This document shows positions 1 through 8,569 of a stretch of DNA of 64,000 bases, in pieces. This stretch comes from JAHBVH01 sp034432375 (GTDB taxonomy: Bacteria; Chloroflexota; Anaerolineae; Caldilineales; Caldilineaceae), in the NCBI GenBank assembly GCA_034432375.1, contig DAOUCA010000091.1:1-64000 (forward strand), in the 5' to 3' direction. How positions within the stretch are numbered: position 1 is the first letter of the stretch; each line of letters begins with the position of its first letter. The notes beneath the pieces are model-generated. The model made no database searches and was not told where the DNA came from. It saw only the letters and a program-made list of their open reading frames with translations. Position numbers and translations under genes: made by a program.

Positions 1-20
1 GAAACCCCTAGTTTCGGCCA

Positions 21-86
21 GCGTGCGTCGCACTGACGGAAGCATCTAGCGGACTGGAAGCAGTTGGCGGTCAGTGCGACGCACGC
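21..86. repeat. 17-bp inverted repeat (hairpin)
   Basis: Arms at 21-37 and 70-86 are perfect reverse complements (GCGTGCGTCGCACTGAC on the left). The 32-base loop has no recognisable content. No gene overlaps it. A related but shorter GTCGCAC-type hairpin lies at 36200-36229, so this looks like a dispersed palindromic repeat. It may continue beyond the window edge. Confidence 0.7.
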
Positions 87-136
87 GATCCCGTTGGTCC
101 GCAAAACTCCGGTTCTCATTCTGAACGCAGTATAAC

Positions 137-345
137 AACGAGAAGCCGCCTCAGCGGCTAGGGGGGGATTTTGCGCCTCTATTGAATTAGACGGCGGTAT
201 CTTTCCTGGGACGCACCATAGCCTCTTTCAAGGCAATCGCAACCTTTGTGACAGCACAATCAATTGCGCTTCTAAGAACGAAAAGCGATCGCAACCGCTT
301 GAATTTAAGCCGCTGAGGCGGCTTCTCGTTCTTAGAAGCGGGTTT
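137..345. repeat. Composite palindromic repeat (family F, copy 1)
   Basis: A 23-bp arm at 137-159 is repeated in reverse complement at 308-330. A second, 15-bp inverted pair lies at 267-281 and 326-340, overlapping the right arm, so two mutually exclusive hairpins can form. The right end (…CTTAGAAGCGGGTTTTAACCCTG) matches the element at 43731-43805, where the two arms are only 6 bases apart. Copy 1 therefore carries about 150 extra bases. A weak minus-strand frame (187-411) runs through it but looks like a by-product of the repeat. Confidence 0.65.
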
Positions 346-447
346 TAACCCTGCTTTTTTAGGGTCTCTTGAATGGTTGCGGGGCAGCGCAATCTGTGAT
401 ACTCTCCGCAAGCTGTTGTCTGATGCGAACTAGTGAAGGAAAAGATC

Positions 448-2085
448 ATGAACCCAATGCGTCAAGGCCGTCTGCTCTTGTGGTTGGTTGCTCTTTGGAC
501 TGTGGGCTGTGTGCCAACGGTGCCCCCAACCAGCGTGCCTCTGCCTACCCCTTCTGCGACAGCGGTGGCGCTCGTGCCCACCGTGGCACCAAGCGCCACC
601 GCCACAACGCTCTCCACAGGAACGGTGGCGACCGCAACGTTCGCCGCCCCCACGGAAGCGCCGACCTCCACAGAAGCGCCCACCCTCGCGCCAATGGTCA
701 CCTCCACCGAGATCCCCACCGAGATCCCCACTGAGACCCCCATCCCCACGCCGACCGTCGTCCCTGGCAGTGAAACCTTTACCGTTTCAATCCTCGCCAC
801 CGGTCTCAACGCGCCGTGGGAGATCGCCTATGGTCCCGATGGCTGGCTCTGGCTGACCGAGCGGCTGGGGCGCCGCGTGCTGCACGTCAACCCAGCGGAT
901 GGCACCATGCAGACGCTGTCGACGGTCACCGATGCGTTGGCCGAAAGCAGCCAACAGGGCTTGCTCGGCTTGGCACTGCACCCGGAACTGCTCCAGGGGA
1001 CGGGCAATGATTTTGTCTATCTCGCCTTCACGCGCCCCGCCAACGCGCCCAACCCACTCGACCGGCTGATCACGCTGCGCCGCTATCGCTATGACCCCGC
1101 CACCCAAACGTTGGTGGAGCCGCTCGATCTCTTCAGCGATCTGCCGTCCAGCAACGATCACATCGGTGGGCGGCTCACCTTTGGCACCGACGGCAAGCTC
1201 TACTACGCCATCGGCGATCGTGCCGCCAACAATCTGGATAACTTCTGCCGCCCCAACGAAGCACAGACCCCACCGACCGCAGAAGAGATCGCCGCCGGCG
1301 ATTGGCAGCACTATGTCGGTAAGATCCTGCGCATCAACCCCGATGGCTCGATCCCCGCCGACAACCCAACCTGGGCGGGTGTGCAGAGTCACGTTTTTTC
1401 GATGGGCCACCGCAATCCGCAGGGGCTGGTGATGGGACAGGGGCAACTCTATGCCACCGAACATGGCCCCAAGACCGATGATGAGGTCAACCGCATTGTC
1501 GGCGGACGCAACTATGGCTGGCCGCTGATCGCTGGCTATCAGGATGACCAGGCTTACGTCTACGCCAACTGGTCGGCGGCCTCTGTCCCCTGTGCCACGC
1601 TGACCTTTAGCGACTACGTGCTGCCCGACACCGTGCCCCGTCAGCCAGAGAGTGCCGCCGTCGTGGCCAATTTTATGCCGCCGCTCTACGCCTTTGGCAC
1701 CGTCTCCAACGGCTACAACTTTCAGCGGGCCGAATGCGATCCCAACTTCTACATCTGCTGGCCGACGGTTGCGCCGAGTGGCATCGATTTCTACGCCGCG
1801 CGCGGGGAGGGGATTGCCAGTTGGGGCGATTCGTTGCTCGTCGCGGCACTCAAGACGGGGACGATCTACCGCCTCCCGCTGAACGCTGATGGCACCGCCT
1901 TGGCCGGCGCGCCGATTCCCTATTTCGCGACGATCAACCGCTATCGCGATCTAGCGGTTGCACCCGATGGCCGCACCTTCTATGTGATCACCGACAGCAG
2001 CGGGGCCACGCAGGGGAATGACGGCTTGCCGACGGGCGAGTTGGCGAACCCGGGCGCGATCTTGGTCTTTCGGTACGGAGAGTAG
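448..2085 (+). CDS. PQQ-dependent sugar dehydrogenase-like lipoprotein
   Basis: A 545-residue exported protein of the glucose/sorbosone dehydrogenase family, a six-bladed propeller that oxidises sugars or other alcohols outside the membrane using PQQ. The ATG at 448 follows a good AAGGA site; an upstream in-frame GTG at 433 is less likely. The N-terminus is a lipoprotein signal with lipobox Cys in LWTVGCVP, then about 80 residues of Thr/Pro/Ala-rich linker that should hold the propeller off the membrane. Family landmarks: LNAPWEIAYGPDGWLWLTER near the propeller start, GLLGLALHP, DHIGGRLTFG, GKILRINPDGSIP, FSMGHRNPQG, ATEHGPKTDDEVN and NYGWPLI. No PQQ biosynthesis genes are in the window, so the cofactor and substrate are inferred. 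It stands alone; its stop codon touches the inverted repeat of the next cassette. Confidence 0.88.
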   Translation: MNPMRQGRLLLWLVALWTVGCVPTVPPTSVPLPTPSATAVALVPTVAPSATATTLSTGTVATATFAAPTEAPTSTEAPTLAPMVTSTEIPTEIPTETPIPTPTVVPGSETFTVSILATGLNAPWEIAYGPDGWLWLTERLGRRVLHVNPADGTMQTLSTVTDALAESSQQGLLGLALHPELLQGTGNDFVYLAFTRPANAPNPLDRLITLRRYRYDPATQTLVEPLDLFSDLPSSNDHIGGRLTFGTDGKLYYAIGDRAANNLDNFCRPNEAQTPPTAEEIAAGDWQHYVGKILRINPDGSIPADNPTWAGVQSHVFSMGHRNPQGLVMGQGQLYATEHGPKTDDEVNRIVGGRNYGWPLIAGYQDDQAYVYANWSAASVPCATLTFSDYVLPDTVPRQPESAAVVANFMPPLYAFGTVSNGYNFQRAECDPNFYICWPTVAPSGIDFYAARGEGIASWGDSLLVAALKTGTIYRLPLNADGTALAGAPIPYFATINRYRDLAVAPDGRTFYVITDSSGATQGNDGLPTGELANPGAILVFRYGE

Positions 2086-2276
2086 AGCCACAGAGGACAC
2101 AGAGGGGAGAAGATACAGAGGGGAAAAGATACAGCAAATGGCGTAGGTTGGTCCGTAGTGGGTTGATGACAGATGGCTTTGTGCATTTTATACTGGCTGA
2201 TATCAAAGACAGTTGAGTGCAGTATAGCCCCTAGGCCAAGACCATCTTCTCTTCCTTCATTGCGGAGCGGCGAACT

Positions 2277-2663
2277 ATGACGATTCATTCAGAGATACAA
2301 CTCAATGCGATCACGAACACAATTATCGGCTGTGCCATTGCTGTCCACCGTGCAATAGGGCCAGGCCTGTTAGAGATCGTCTATCACAATGCATTGATCC
2401 TCGAATTTCAAGCGCGAATGGTTCCATTTGAGACTGAAAAACGGTTGCCCGTGCACTACCGTAATCGACTAGTAGGTGACTTCCGACTTGATCTGCTGGT
2501 CAAAGAAATGGTGGTTGTCGAGCTAAAAGCCACGAACAACCACCATCCCCTCTTCGAAGCGCAAACCCTCAATTACATGCGGATTGGTAACTATCCACTT
2601 GGACTATTGATCAATTTCAACCACAAAGTGCTCAAAGATGGCATCAAACGACTCCGTTTATAG
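2277..2663 (+). CDS. GxxExxY family protein (PD-(D/E)XK nuclease fold)
   Basis: A 128-residue protein with the defining GxxExxY motif in GLLEIVY (about residues 29-35), after the usual helix ITNTIIGCAIAVHRAIGPG. The second half fits a PD-(D/E)XK restriction-like nuclease core: an Asp in FRLDLLV, ExK in VVVELKA, then a Gln helix EAQTLNYMR and the closing strand GLLINFN. The acidic and Lys residues needed for metal-dependent cleavage are all present, so the fold is probably active, but the family's biological role is not established. The ATG at 2277 follows GGAG with a 9-base gap. It is the only gene between the 21-bp inverted repeats at 2085 and 2807, so it looks like cargo or a driver of that unit and is not in an operon with its neighbours. 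Confidence 0.88.
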   Translation: MTIHSEIQLNAITNTIIGCAIAVHRAIGPGLLEIVYHNALILEFQARMVPFETEKRLPVHYRNRLVGDFRLDLLVKEMVVVELKATNNHHPLFEAQTLNYMRIGNYPLGLLINFNHKVLKDGIKRLRL

Positions 2664-2760
2664 CCAATACCGCGCTACGTCAAGCAATGCCTGTTGACAG
2701 AAAATAGAGGACGGTAGAACCATAATTTTTTTGCACGAGCATTAAAACATCTACAATGTT

Positions 2761-2805
2761 CTCTGTGTCCTCTGTGTCCTCTGTGTCCTCTGTGTCCTCT
2801 GTGGC
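2761..2805. repeat. 9-bp tandem repeat, five units
   Basis: CTCTGTGTC is repeated four times exactly (2761-2796), followed by CTCTGTGGC (2797-2805). The last two units form the right-hand copy of the cassette's 21-bp inverted repeat. The array reaches the stop codon of the RND gene at 2806. Slippage during replication would explain the copy number. Confidence 0.85.
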
Positions 2806-5800
2806 TCAATCCCCCACCGGCTGGGCCGCGCCTTCATTTTCCAATGTGGCTTGCCGTGCCGCACGCCGCGCGGCCTTTTTCGCTTCTTCGCGCGCCCGCA
2901 TCCGCCCTGACACCCGATCAAGGAAACCGACGACGATGCTGTAGGCCAGCGGCACCACGACCAGGGTTAGGAAGGTGCTTGTCGTCATGCCACCCATGAT
3001 CGCGATCGACATCGACTGGCGGAACTCACCCCCCTGGCTAAAGCCGCCCGCAACGGGGATCATCGCCAGGATCAGCGAGAGCGCCGTCATCAGGATTGGC
3101 CGCAGACGAATCGGGCCAGCCAAGCGCATCGCCTGGTCGGCGGTGGCCCCGTCGGCGCGGGCACGGTTGGCAAAGTCGACGAGCAAGATCGAGTTTTTGG
3201 TCACCAACCCCATCAGCATGATAAAGCCGATAAAGGCGGTCAGGTCGAGCGGCTTGTCGGCGATAAAGAGGCCGAGGATTGCGCCGATCACCGCCAACGG
3301 CATCGCCAACATAATTAAGAGTGGTTGGACAAAGCTGGCAAATTGGCTGGCCAAGACCATGTAGATAAAGACAATCGCCAACAACATCGCCAGCCCCAAG
3401 TTGGTAAAGGCGTCGGTCTGCGCGTCGGCATCACCGGCCAGTTTGGCCGCAATTCCCGTGGGCAGTTGGATTGAGTTGAGCAACCGTGTGACATCAGCCT
3501 GCGTCTCCGGCTCTGGTCGGCCAAAGATATTGGCCCCCATACTGATCGTCGGCAGACGGTCGATGCGCAGGATTTGGCTGGGGCCAGAGGATTGGCGGAT
3601 CGTCGCCACGTTGCGCAGCGGCACAAGGGCACCGGCTGGGTTGAGCATCGTGATATCGAGCAGCGAATCGGCATTATTCCGATACTGTTCCGCCAACTGC
3701 ACTCGGATATCAGCCTCGGGCCCAGCCCCACGGTAGGTGCTGACCGCTTCCCCATTGACGAGGGTGCGTACCGTCCCGCCAACTTGGGCGGTGCTCAGGC
3801 CAAAATCGGCAATTCGATCGCGGTCGATATCGAGCTGCAACTCTGGTTTGCCGGGGTTAAAGCTCACGTCGACATCGGTGATGCCAGGGATCTGCTGGAG
3901 TTGTGCGACCATGTCGCGGCCGGCGGCCACCAACTCATCATAAGTGCGACCACTGGCGGTCATCTGAATGATCACATCCTTGCCGCCAAGCAGCACATCA
4001 CCGCCGGTGGCACTGTCGGCTAATTGAAAGGAGATCCCTGGTACTCCGGCCAAGGGTGTGCGCAGATCATCGATCACCTGACGTGTGTCGACCTTGCCGC
4101 GCTCTAATTTCACCACTTTGACAAAAAAGGTGGCCGTTTCCGGGGTACCAGTGCCGCCAATTGTGGTGAAGACATCGGCGATCAGCGGGTGGCTGCGGAT
4201 AATACTTTCCACCTTAACCGCCTCGCGTTGGGTTACCGCCAAGGGGGTGCCGGGGGGAAATTCCAGGCTGGCATCAAATTGACCACGATCGAGGTTGGGT
4301 AGAAAGCTCTGCTCAATAAACTGCGCACTATAGACACTGCCGGCTATCACGACTACGGTCAGCAGCACGGCGAAGAGCTTATGGTCGAGTGTCCAATTGA
4401 GGATTGCGCCATAGATGCGTTCGAGAATGCCATTGTTCACCCGCTCATCGCCCTTGCTCTCATCGATGACCGTTTCACCATCCTCATGGGCTTCGCTGGC
4501 TTTGAAGAAGTAGGCGCTGAGCATCGGGGCCATCGTCAGCGCTTCAAAGGTGGAGACAATAATCGCCAGCGAGACGGTGAGGCCAAAGTCGCGGAAGAAC
4601 TTGCCGATTATCCCTTCGGCATAGGCGACCGGTAAAAAGACGGCGAGAATCGTGGCGCTTGTCGCAATGACGGGGATGATCACCTCCGCCGTCCCTTTGC
4701 TTGCTGCCTCCGCCGGTTTATAGCCGCGCTCAATCCAGCGCATAATATTTTCACGGACCACAATGCCGTCGTCAATCACCAAGCCAACGACCAGCGCCAG
4801 TGCCAACAGCGAGATCTGATTGAGCGAAATATCGAGCAGATTCATCAACCAGATCGTTGCGATCATGATGACCGGCAAGCCGGACATGGTAATCAACGTG
4901 TTGCGCAGGTCGCGGAAGAAGAAGAGGATGACCAACGTCGCCAGCAGCGAACTCCAGAGCAGATCTTCGAGCGCACCATTGGTCGATTCACTGACCACAT
5001 CGGCCTCATCACCGGCAATCGCAACGGTCAGGGTTGGGTTGTCGGCTTCGATCGGCGCCAGGGCCTCTTTGACGGCGCTAGAGACGGCCAGGGTATTCGT
5101 GCCACTCTGTTTGCGTACCCGTACGACAATTGACTCTTCTCCGTTGAGACGGGTAATCGATTCGCGTGTCTTAAAGCCATCCTCGACGGTGGCGACATCG
5201 TGCAGATAGACGGCTGTGCCCCGTTGGCTGATCACCACATTGCGGATCTCCTCAACAGTATCAAAGTTACCAGTGGTGCGAACCAGGAATTCATGATCCC
5301 CTTCGCTGAGTGCACCAGCCGGTATGTTGAGATTTTCGGTCTGCAAGGCGCTAATCACCTGTTGCGGCGCAATGCGGCGCGCTTCGAGCGCAGCCAAATC
5401 CAAATAGACCTTGATCTCGCGCTCTTCACCGCCATCAATATCGACGGCTGCCACGCCATCGATCCCCTGCAGCGGGGCCTGGATCTGCTCTTCGACGGTG
5501 GTACGCAGCGCGGCCGAGGAGAGTTCGCCCGTGGCATCGGCTACCCCAAAGAGCATAATCGGCGCGTCGGTTGGATTAAAACGCCGTACGATGGGCTCCA
5601 GAATGCCATCCGGCAATTCGTTGCGCTTCAAGCCAACTTTATCGCGCACATCCTGGCTCACCTTGTCGACCGAGGCATCCAGGCTAAATTGCATAATGAT
5701 CGTGCTGACCCCCTCGGAAGATTGCGAGGTAATCGTCTCGATACTGTTGACCGAGTTCAGCTCCTCTTCGAGCACCGAGGTAATCTGCTCTTCGACCTCG

Positions 5801-5970
5801 TCTGGGCTGGCACCGGGGTAGACGGTCGTCACCAAGACAACCGGAAAGTCAACCTCGGGAAAGAGATTGACCGGCATCCGGAAGAAGGCGACCGACCCCA
5901 GCACAATCCCCGCCGTGAGGATCATCGTCATAAAGACCGGTTGGCGGATAGAAAGATCCCAAATTTTCAT
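2806..5970 (-). CDS. RND efflux transporter, HAE1/AcrB type
   Basis: A 1054-residue proton-driven exporter of the AcrB/MexB class, normal length. The N-terminus MKIWDLSIRQPVFMTMILT is typical: one membrane helix, a large porter domain, then helices 2-6. A second porter domain and the last six helices follow. The paired Asp of the proton relay is seen in VVGLVIDDGIVVREN, and the C-terminal half has the usual GLVTKNSILLVDFANRA. It lies 90 bases after the adaptor gene in the order tetR, adaptor, pump, so all three are probably co-transcribed and repressed by the TetR protein. No outer-membrane channel gene is nearby, which suits a single-membrane cell. The substrate cannot be told from sequence. 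Short direct/inverted copies of TGACCAATGAC fill the gap to the adaptor gene. Confidence 0.95.
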   Translation of the reverse strand: MKIWDLSIRQPVFMTMILTAGIVLGSVAFFRMPVNLFPEVDFPVVLVTTVYPGASPDEVEEQITSVLEEELNSVNSIETITSQSSEGVSTIIMQFSLDASVDKVSQDVRDKVGLKRNELPDGILEPIVRRFNPTDAPIMLFGVADATGELSSAALRTTVEEQIQAPLQGIDGVAAVDIDGGEEREIKVYLDLAALEARRIAPQQVISALQTENLNIPAGALSEGDHEFLVRTTGNFDTVEEIRNVVISQRGTAVYLHDVATVEDGFKTRESITRLNGEESIVVRVRKQSGTNTLAVSSAVKEALAPIEADNPTLTVAIAGDEADVVSESTNGALEDLLWSSLLATLVILFFFRDLRNTLITMSGLPVIMIATIWLMNLLDISLNQISLLALALVVGLVIDDGIVVRENIMRWIERGYKPAEAASKGTAEVIIPVIATSATILAVFLPVAYAEGIIGKFFRDFGLTVSLAIIVSTFEALTMAPMLSAYFFKASEAHEDGETVIDESKGDERVNNGILERIYGAILNWTLDHKLFAVLLTVVVIAGSVYSAQFIEQSFLPNLDRGQFDASLEFPPGTPLAVTQREAVKVESIIRSHPLIADVFTTIGGTGTPETATFFVKVVKLERGKVDTRQVIDDLRTPLAGVPGISFQLADSATGGDVLLGGKDVIIQMTASGRTYDELVAAGRDMVAQLQQIPGITDVDVSFNPGKPELQLDIDRDRIADFGLSTAQVGGTVRTLVNGEAVSTYRGAGPEADIRVQLAEQYRNNADSLLDITMLNPAGALVPLRNVATIRQSSGPSQILRIDRLPTISMGANIFGRPEPETQADVTRLLNSIQLPTGIAAKLAGDADAQTDAFTNLGLAMLLAIVFIYMVLASQFASFVQPLLIMLAMPLAVIGAILGLFIADKPLDLTAFIGFIMLMGLVTKNSILLVDFANRARADGATADQAMRLAGPIRLRPILMTALSLILAMIPVAGGFSQGGEFRQSMSIAIMGGMTTSTFLTLVVVPLAYSIVVGFLDRVSGRMRAREEAKKAARRAARQATLENEGAAQPVGD

Positions 5971-6060
5971 GATAGCTGCTCCTGATTGGCATCAGTCAGT
6001 GGTCGTTGGTCCTTTGTCATTGGTCTGTTGTAATGACATTGCTTGACAAGTGACCAATGA

Positions 6061-7437
6061 CTACTGACCAATGACTAATTCAACCGTTGCAAACATCCCT
6101 GGTGCCAGGAGATCCGTTGCCTCGGTCGGGCGGATGGTGACTTGGACGGTGCGCGTGGCGGCATCGAGTTCGGGCGCGATAATGGCGACCTCACCCTGAA
6201 AAAGCTGATCGGGATAGGCATCGACACGGATGGACGCCGGCTGACCGATCGCTAACTGGGCGAGGCGAGCCTCTTCGACCGCAATCGTGATATCGACTGC
6301 ACGAGAGAGCAGCGTAACCAACGGTGCCCCCGGTGCCGCCATCGCCCCCTCTGCCGAATTGATCCGCGAGACAATCCCATCGACCGGTGCTTTAACGGTC
6401 GCCTTGCTGAGCTGTAACTGTGCCAGATAGACCGCCATTTCGGCCTGTTTGACTTGCGCTTCGACGGCGCGAATCTGCTCGTCTTTGGCTCCCTCTTTTA
6501 GCCGTTGCAGCCCGGCCCGCGCCTGCGCTAGCTGCGCATAGGCACCAGAGATTACATCCTGGGTCGCGCCTTTAAGCACCTTGTCATATTGCGCTTGTGC
6601 CGCTTCCAAGCCCAGCGTCGCTTGTTGGAGTTGGAGACTCTGTGGCAGTGCGCCAATCGCAGGATTGCCCTTGACCTGGTTATAGCCGGCTTGGGCAACG
6701 GTTACCGCGGCTTCGGCCATTTTGAGTTGGGCCAACGCCAGCCGTTGTTCCTCGGCAGTTGCACCGCCAATCGCGCGTTGATAGGCTGCGCCAGCCGCGG
6801 CCACGCCCGCTTCCGCCGCGGCCACATCATCGGGGTCAGCCGCCACCTGCACGAGATCGAGTTGCGCCTGTGCCGCGGCCAGCCCAGCCATCGCCTGGGC
6901 TTTTTGTGCTTCGAGCAAAGTCGTATCAAGCCGGGCAATCGGCTGCCCCTCGGCAATCCGATCGCCCACATCGAGCGGCAACGAGAGGATCATGCCAGCG
7001 GTCTCGGCCACGACCACAACCTGGTGCTGCGCCGCGATTTCGCCATTGTAGCGTAGTGTATTCGTGCCGGCTGAGCCAGTGGAAGGCGAGTTTGTCGAAG
7101 CTGCTGCCGATACCGTCCCATTTTCTGATCCACCCGCAGTGGTGGAAGCTGAATTATTGGAAGTCGAGCCAGTAGAAGCTGAATCAGTAGAAGCTGAATC
7201 GTTGGAAGTCTCTTGCTGACTATCGACGGTGGTTGTTTGGCTCTCATCTGCCGCTCCTGGCACCGCCGTTGCCGCCTCGGCAGCATAAGGTGTTGCCGCA
7301 AAGGGTACCGCGGTTGGCGTTGCCTGCCCCAAGGTGCAACTGGTCAACAGCAAAGGCAGCACCAACAGCCACCGTATGCAACCTGAACCCTTCTCTCTGC
7401 GTATGGTCCTATGCCAACGAGCGCCAGGAAGGTTCAT
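6061..7437 (-). CDS. Membrane-fusion (HlyD/RND adaptor) lipoprotein
   Basis: The periplasmic-type adaptor partner of the RND pump. With the ATG at 7437 (preceded by GAGAGAAG) it has 458 residues; in-frame starts up to 7563 exist, but that N-terminal extension looks non-coding. Order: lipoprotein signal ending LLLTSC, a Ser/Thr/Asn-rich low-complexity stretch of about 80 residues encoded by short repeats (DSASTDSASTGSTSNNSAST), a biotinyl-lipoyl-like half (QHQVVVVAETAGMILSLPLD), a long Ala/Gln-rich coiled-coil hairpin, the second lipoyl half (KATVKAPVDGIVSRINSAEG) and a beta-barrel domain ending with LAPGMFATVELVIG. Anchoring by lipid and the flexible Ser/Thr spacer suggest it stands on the cytoplasmic membrane next to the pump. 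Confidence 0.9.
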   Translation of the reverse strand: MNLPGARWHRTIRREKGSGCIRWLLVLPLLLTSCTLGQATPTAVPFAATPYAAEAATAVPGAADESQTTTVDSQQETSNDSASTDSASTGSTSNNSASTTAGGSENGTVSAAASTNSPSTGSAGTNTLRYNGEIAAQHQVVVVAETAGMILSLPLDVGDRIAEGQPIARLDTTLLEAQKAQAMAGLAAAQAQLDLVQVAADPDDVAAAEAGVAAAGAAYQRAIGGATAEEQRLALAQLKMAEAAVTVAQAGYNQVKGNPAIGALPQSLQLQQATLGLEAAQAQYDKVLKGATQDVISGAYAQLAQARAGLQRLKEGAKDEQIRAVEAQVKQAEMAVYLAQLQLSKATVKAPVDGIVSRINSAEGAMAAPGAPLVTLLSRAVDITIAVEEARLAQLAIGQPASIRVDAYPDQLFQGEVAIIAPELDAATRTVQVTIRPTEATDLLAPGMFATVELVIGQ

Positions 7438-7617
7438 CTTCTCTCTGCGTAGGGCGATACTCCCTGTGCTGCGCTTGAGTATAGGTCGATGTGATAAGTT
7501 CATCATCATGATCTCATGACTGCTTTCATTATTTTGTTCATATGATTTTGTGACAGGATTCACTAGTGCATTTTGGGTAACTGCGACTATACTTGATCTG
7601 TTGCAAGGATGGTGCCC

Positions 7618-7656
7618 GATTTACCGATTTACCGATTTACCGATTTACCGATTTAC
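7618..7656. repeat. 8-bp tandem repeat TTACCGAT overlapping the tetR 3' end
   Basis: TTACCGAT is repeated four times exactly at 7621-7652, with partial units on both sides (GAT at 7618, TTAC at 7653). The tetR stop codon (TAA on the minus strand, 7637-7639) is supplied by the repeat, and its last codons (KSVNR) are also repeat-encoded. Copy-number change could move the C-terminus of TetR by a few residues. Confidence 0.85.
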
Positions 7657-8248
7657 TCGCAACGCCATGCAAAAAGAGATCGATAGTATGCTCAATAAGC
7701 GCTTCCACCGGCTCCTGGCTGTCGGCAAGCAGGCGAAAAACGACAAAGGCGTTGATCATTCCGACCAGACTGATGGCTGCATGTTCTACATTGACGGGGC
7801 GGAATTCTCCCTCGGCAATGCCTTGATTGAGGATGGTGGCGATTGGATCAAAATAACAGCTACGCCGGCTGTGAATAAATTCGCAGAGGTTGTTTTCATC
7901 CTCTCCCAATTCGCGGAGGACGCTCATAATGACGGTTCGTCGTTCACTCATCAGGCCCACATAGGTGCGAATGACGGCACCGAGCCGATCGATTGCTGTA
8001 GCGGCGCTGTTGGCCGCAGCCACAATCTGAGCGTGGACCATCGCCATGTCGCGTTCCAAGACGGAGCGGAAGAGATCGTTCTTGTCCTGAAAGTGATGGT
8101 AGATCGTTGCTTTGGCCAACCCTGATTCTACGGCTAGTTCGCGCATAGAGAGGCCGGCATAGCCATGATGCGCCAATAACGTTTGCGCAGCATCGAGAAT
8201 CGCTTCTTTTGATGGTGTAATCGGCTGATCAACTTCAGAAGGTGGCAT
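7637..8248 (-). CDS. TetR/AcrR family transcriptional repressor
   Basis: A 203-residue regulator. The N-terminal DNA-binding domain (about residues 14-60) has the standard pattern: ILDAAQTLLAHHGYAGLSM, RELAVESGLAKATIYHHF and QDKNDLFRSVLERDM. The remainder is a helical ligand-binding domain with no close assignment. It is the first gene of the tetR-adaptor-RND operon, and a palindromic site sits over the expected transcription start at 8350-8367, so it most likely represses its own operon and is released by a pump substrate. The extreme C-terminus runs into an 8-bp tandem repeat that supplies the stop. Confidence 0.93.
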   Translation of the reverse strand: MPPSEVDQPITPSKEAILDAAQTLLAHHGYAGLSMRELAVESGLAKATIYHHFQDKNDLFRSVLERDMAMVHAQIVAAANSAATAIDRLGAVIRTYVGLMSERRTVIMSVLRELGEDENNLCEFIHSRRSCYFDPIATILNQGIAEGEFRPVNVEHAAISLVGMINAFVVFRLLADSQEPVEALIEHTIDLFLHGVASKSVNR

Positions 8249-8349
8249 AAGCGCTCTTCATTTCTAGCTATCCGCCCAGATGGTAGGCAATGTTGGTGGA
8301 CAATTGACAAATGATCAACAATCGTTGATAATTTTAATAAATTCGCTGT

Positions 8350-8367
8350 CGACCGAACGGTCGGTCG
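8350..8367 (-). promoter_or_regulatory. Palindromic TetR-type operator
   Basis: CGACCGA at 8350-8356 and TCGGTCG at 8361-8367 are perfect 7-bp arms around a 4-base spacer (ACGG). GACCGA-NNNN-TCGGTC resembles many known TetR/AcrR sites. It starts 7 bases downstream of the -10 box at 8374-8379, so a bound repressor would cover the transcription start of the tetR-adaptor-RND operon. Confidence 0.7.
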
Positions 8368-8373
8368 GGGGGG

Positions 8374-8403
8374 ATTGTACAGTTACTTGCAGCACTTTGT
8401 CAA
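8374..8403 (-). promoter_or_regulatory. Promoter of the tetR-RND operon
   Basis: Read on the minus strand, TTGACA (8398-8403) is a perfect -35 box and TACAAT (8374-8379) a good -10 box, separated by 18 bases. The start would fall at about 8366-8368, within the palindromic operator, leaving a leader of about 120 bases to the tetR ATG at 8248. Confidence 0.75.
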
Positions 8404-8569
8404 GCTGTACCATACAGTAAATTAATCTTGATCGCTTAGGTATGCGGTCTGCACGATTTATATTGCAGTTTATATTGCAGTCATCATAGAAATGGCAACC
8501 AGAGAAATGGGGCATGTAATGTTGCGGAACTTTTCCACCAACACTCAATCCTTACCAGAGAAGCAACCG

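Larger units (their letters stand above)
2085..2807 (+). mobile_element. Inverted-repeat-bounded GxxExxY cassette (candidate)
   Basis: A 21-bp sequence at 2085-2105 (GAGCCACAGAGGACACAGAG plus G) occurs in exact reverse complement at 2787-2807. The repeats start at the last base of the upstream stop codon (2083-2085) and end inside the stop of the convergent RND gene (2806-2808). The left side has degenerate extra copies of the CAGAGG unit to about 2130; the right side is expanded into a 9-bp tandem array. The only gene inside is the GxxExxY gene at 2277-2663. There is no transposase, so any mobility would be in trans. No target duplication is evident. Confidence 0.5.

Noticed and set aside
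187..411. 74-codon minus-strand frame near the window start
   Set aside because: It runs through repeat F, has no ribosome site or domain, and its composition reflects the palindromes.
5200..5985. Long plus-strand frame antisense to the RND gene
   Set aside because: It mirrors the codon pattern of the pump gene and has no domain of its own.
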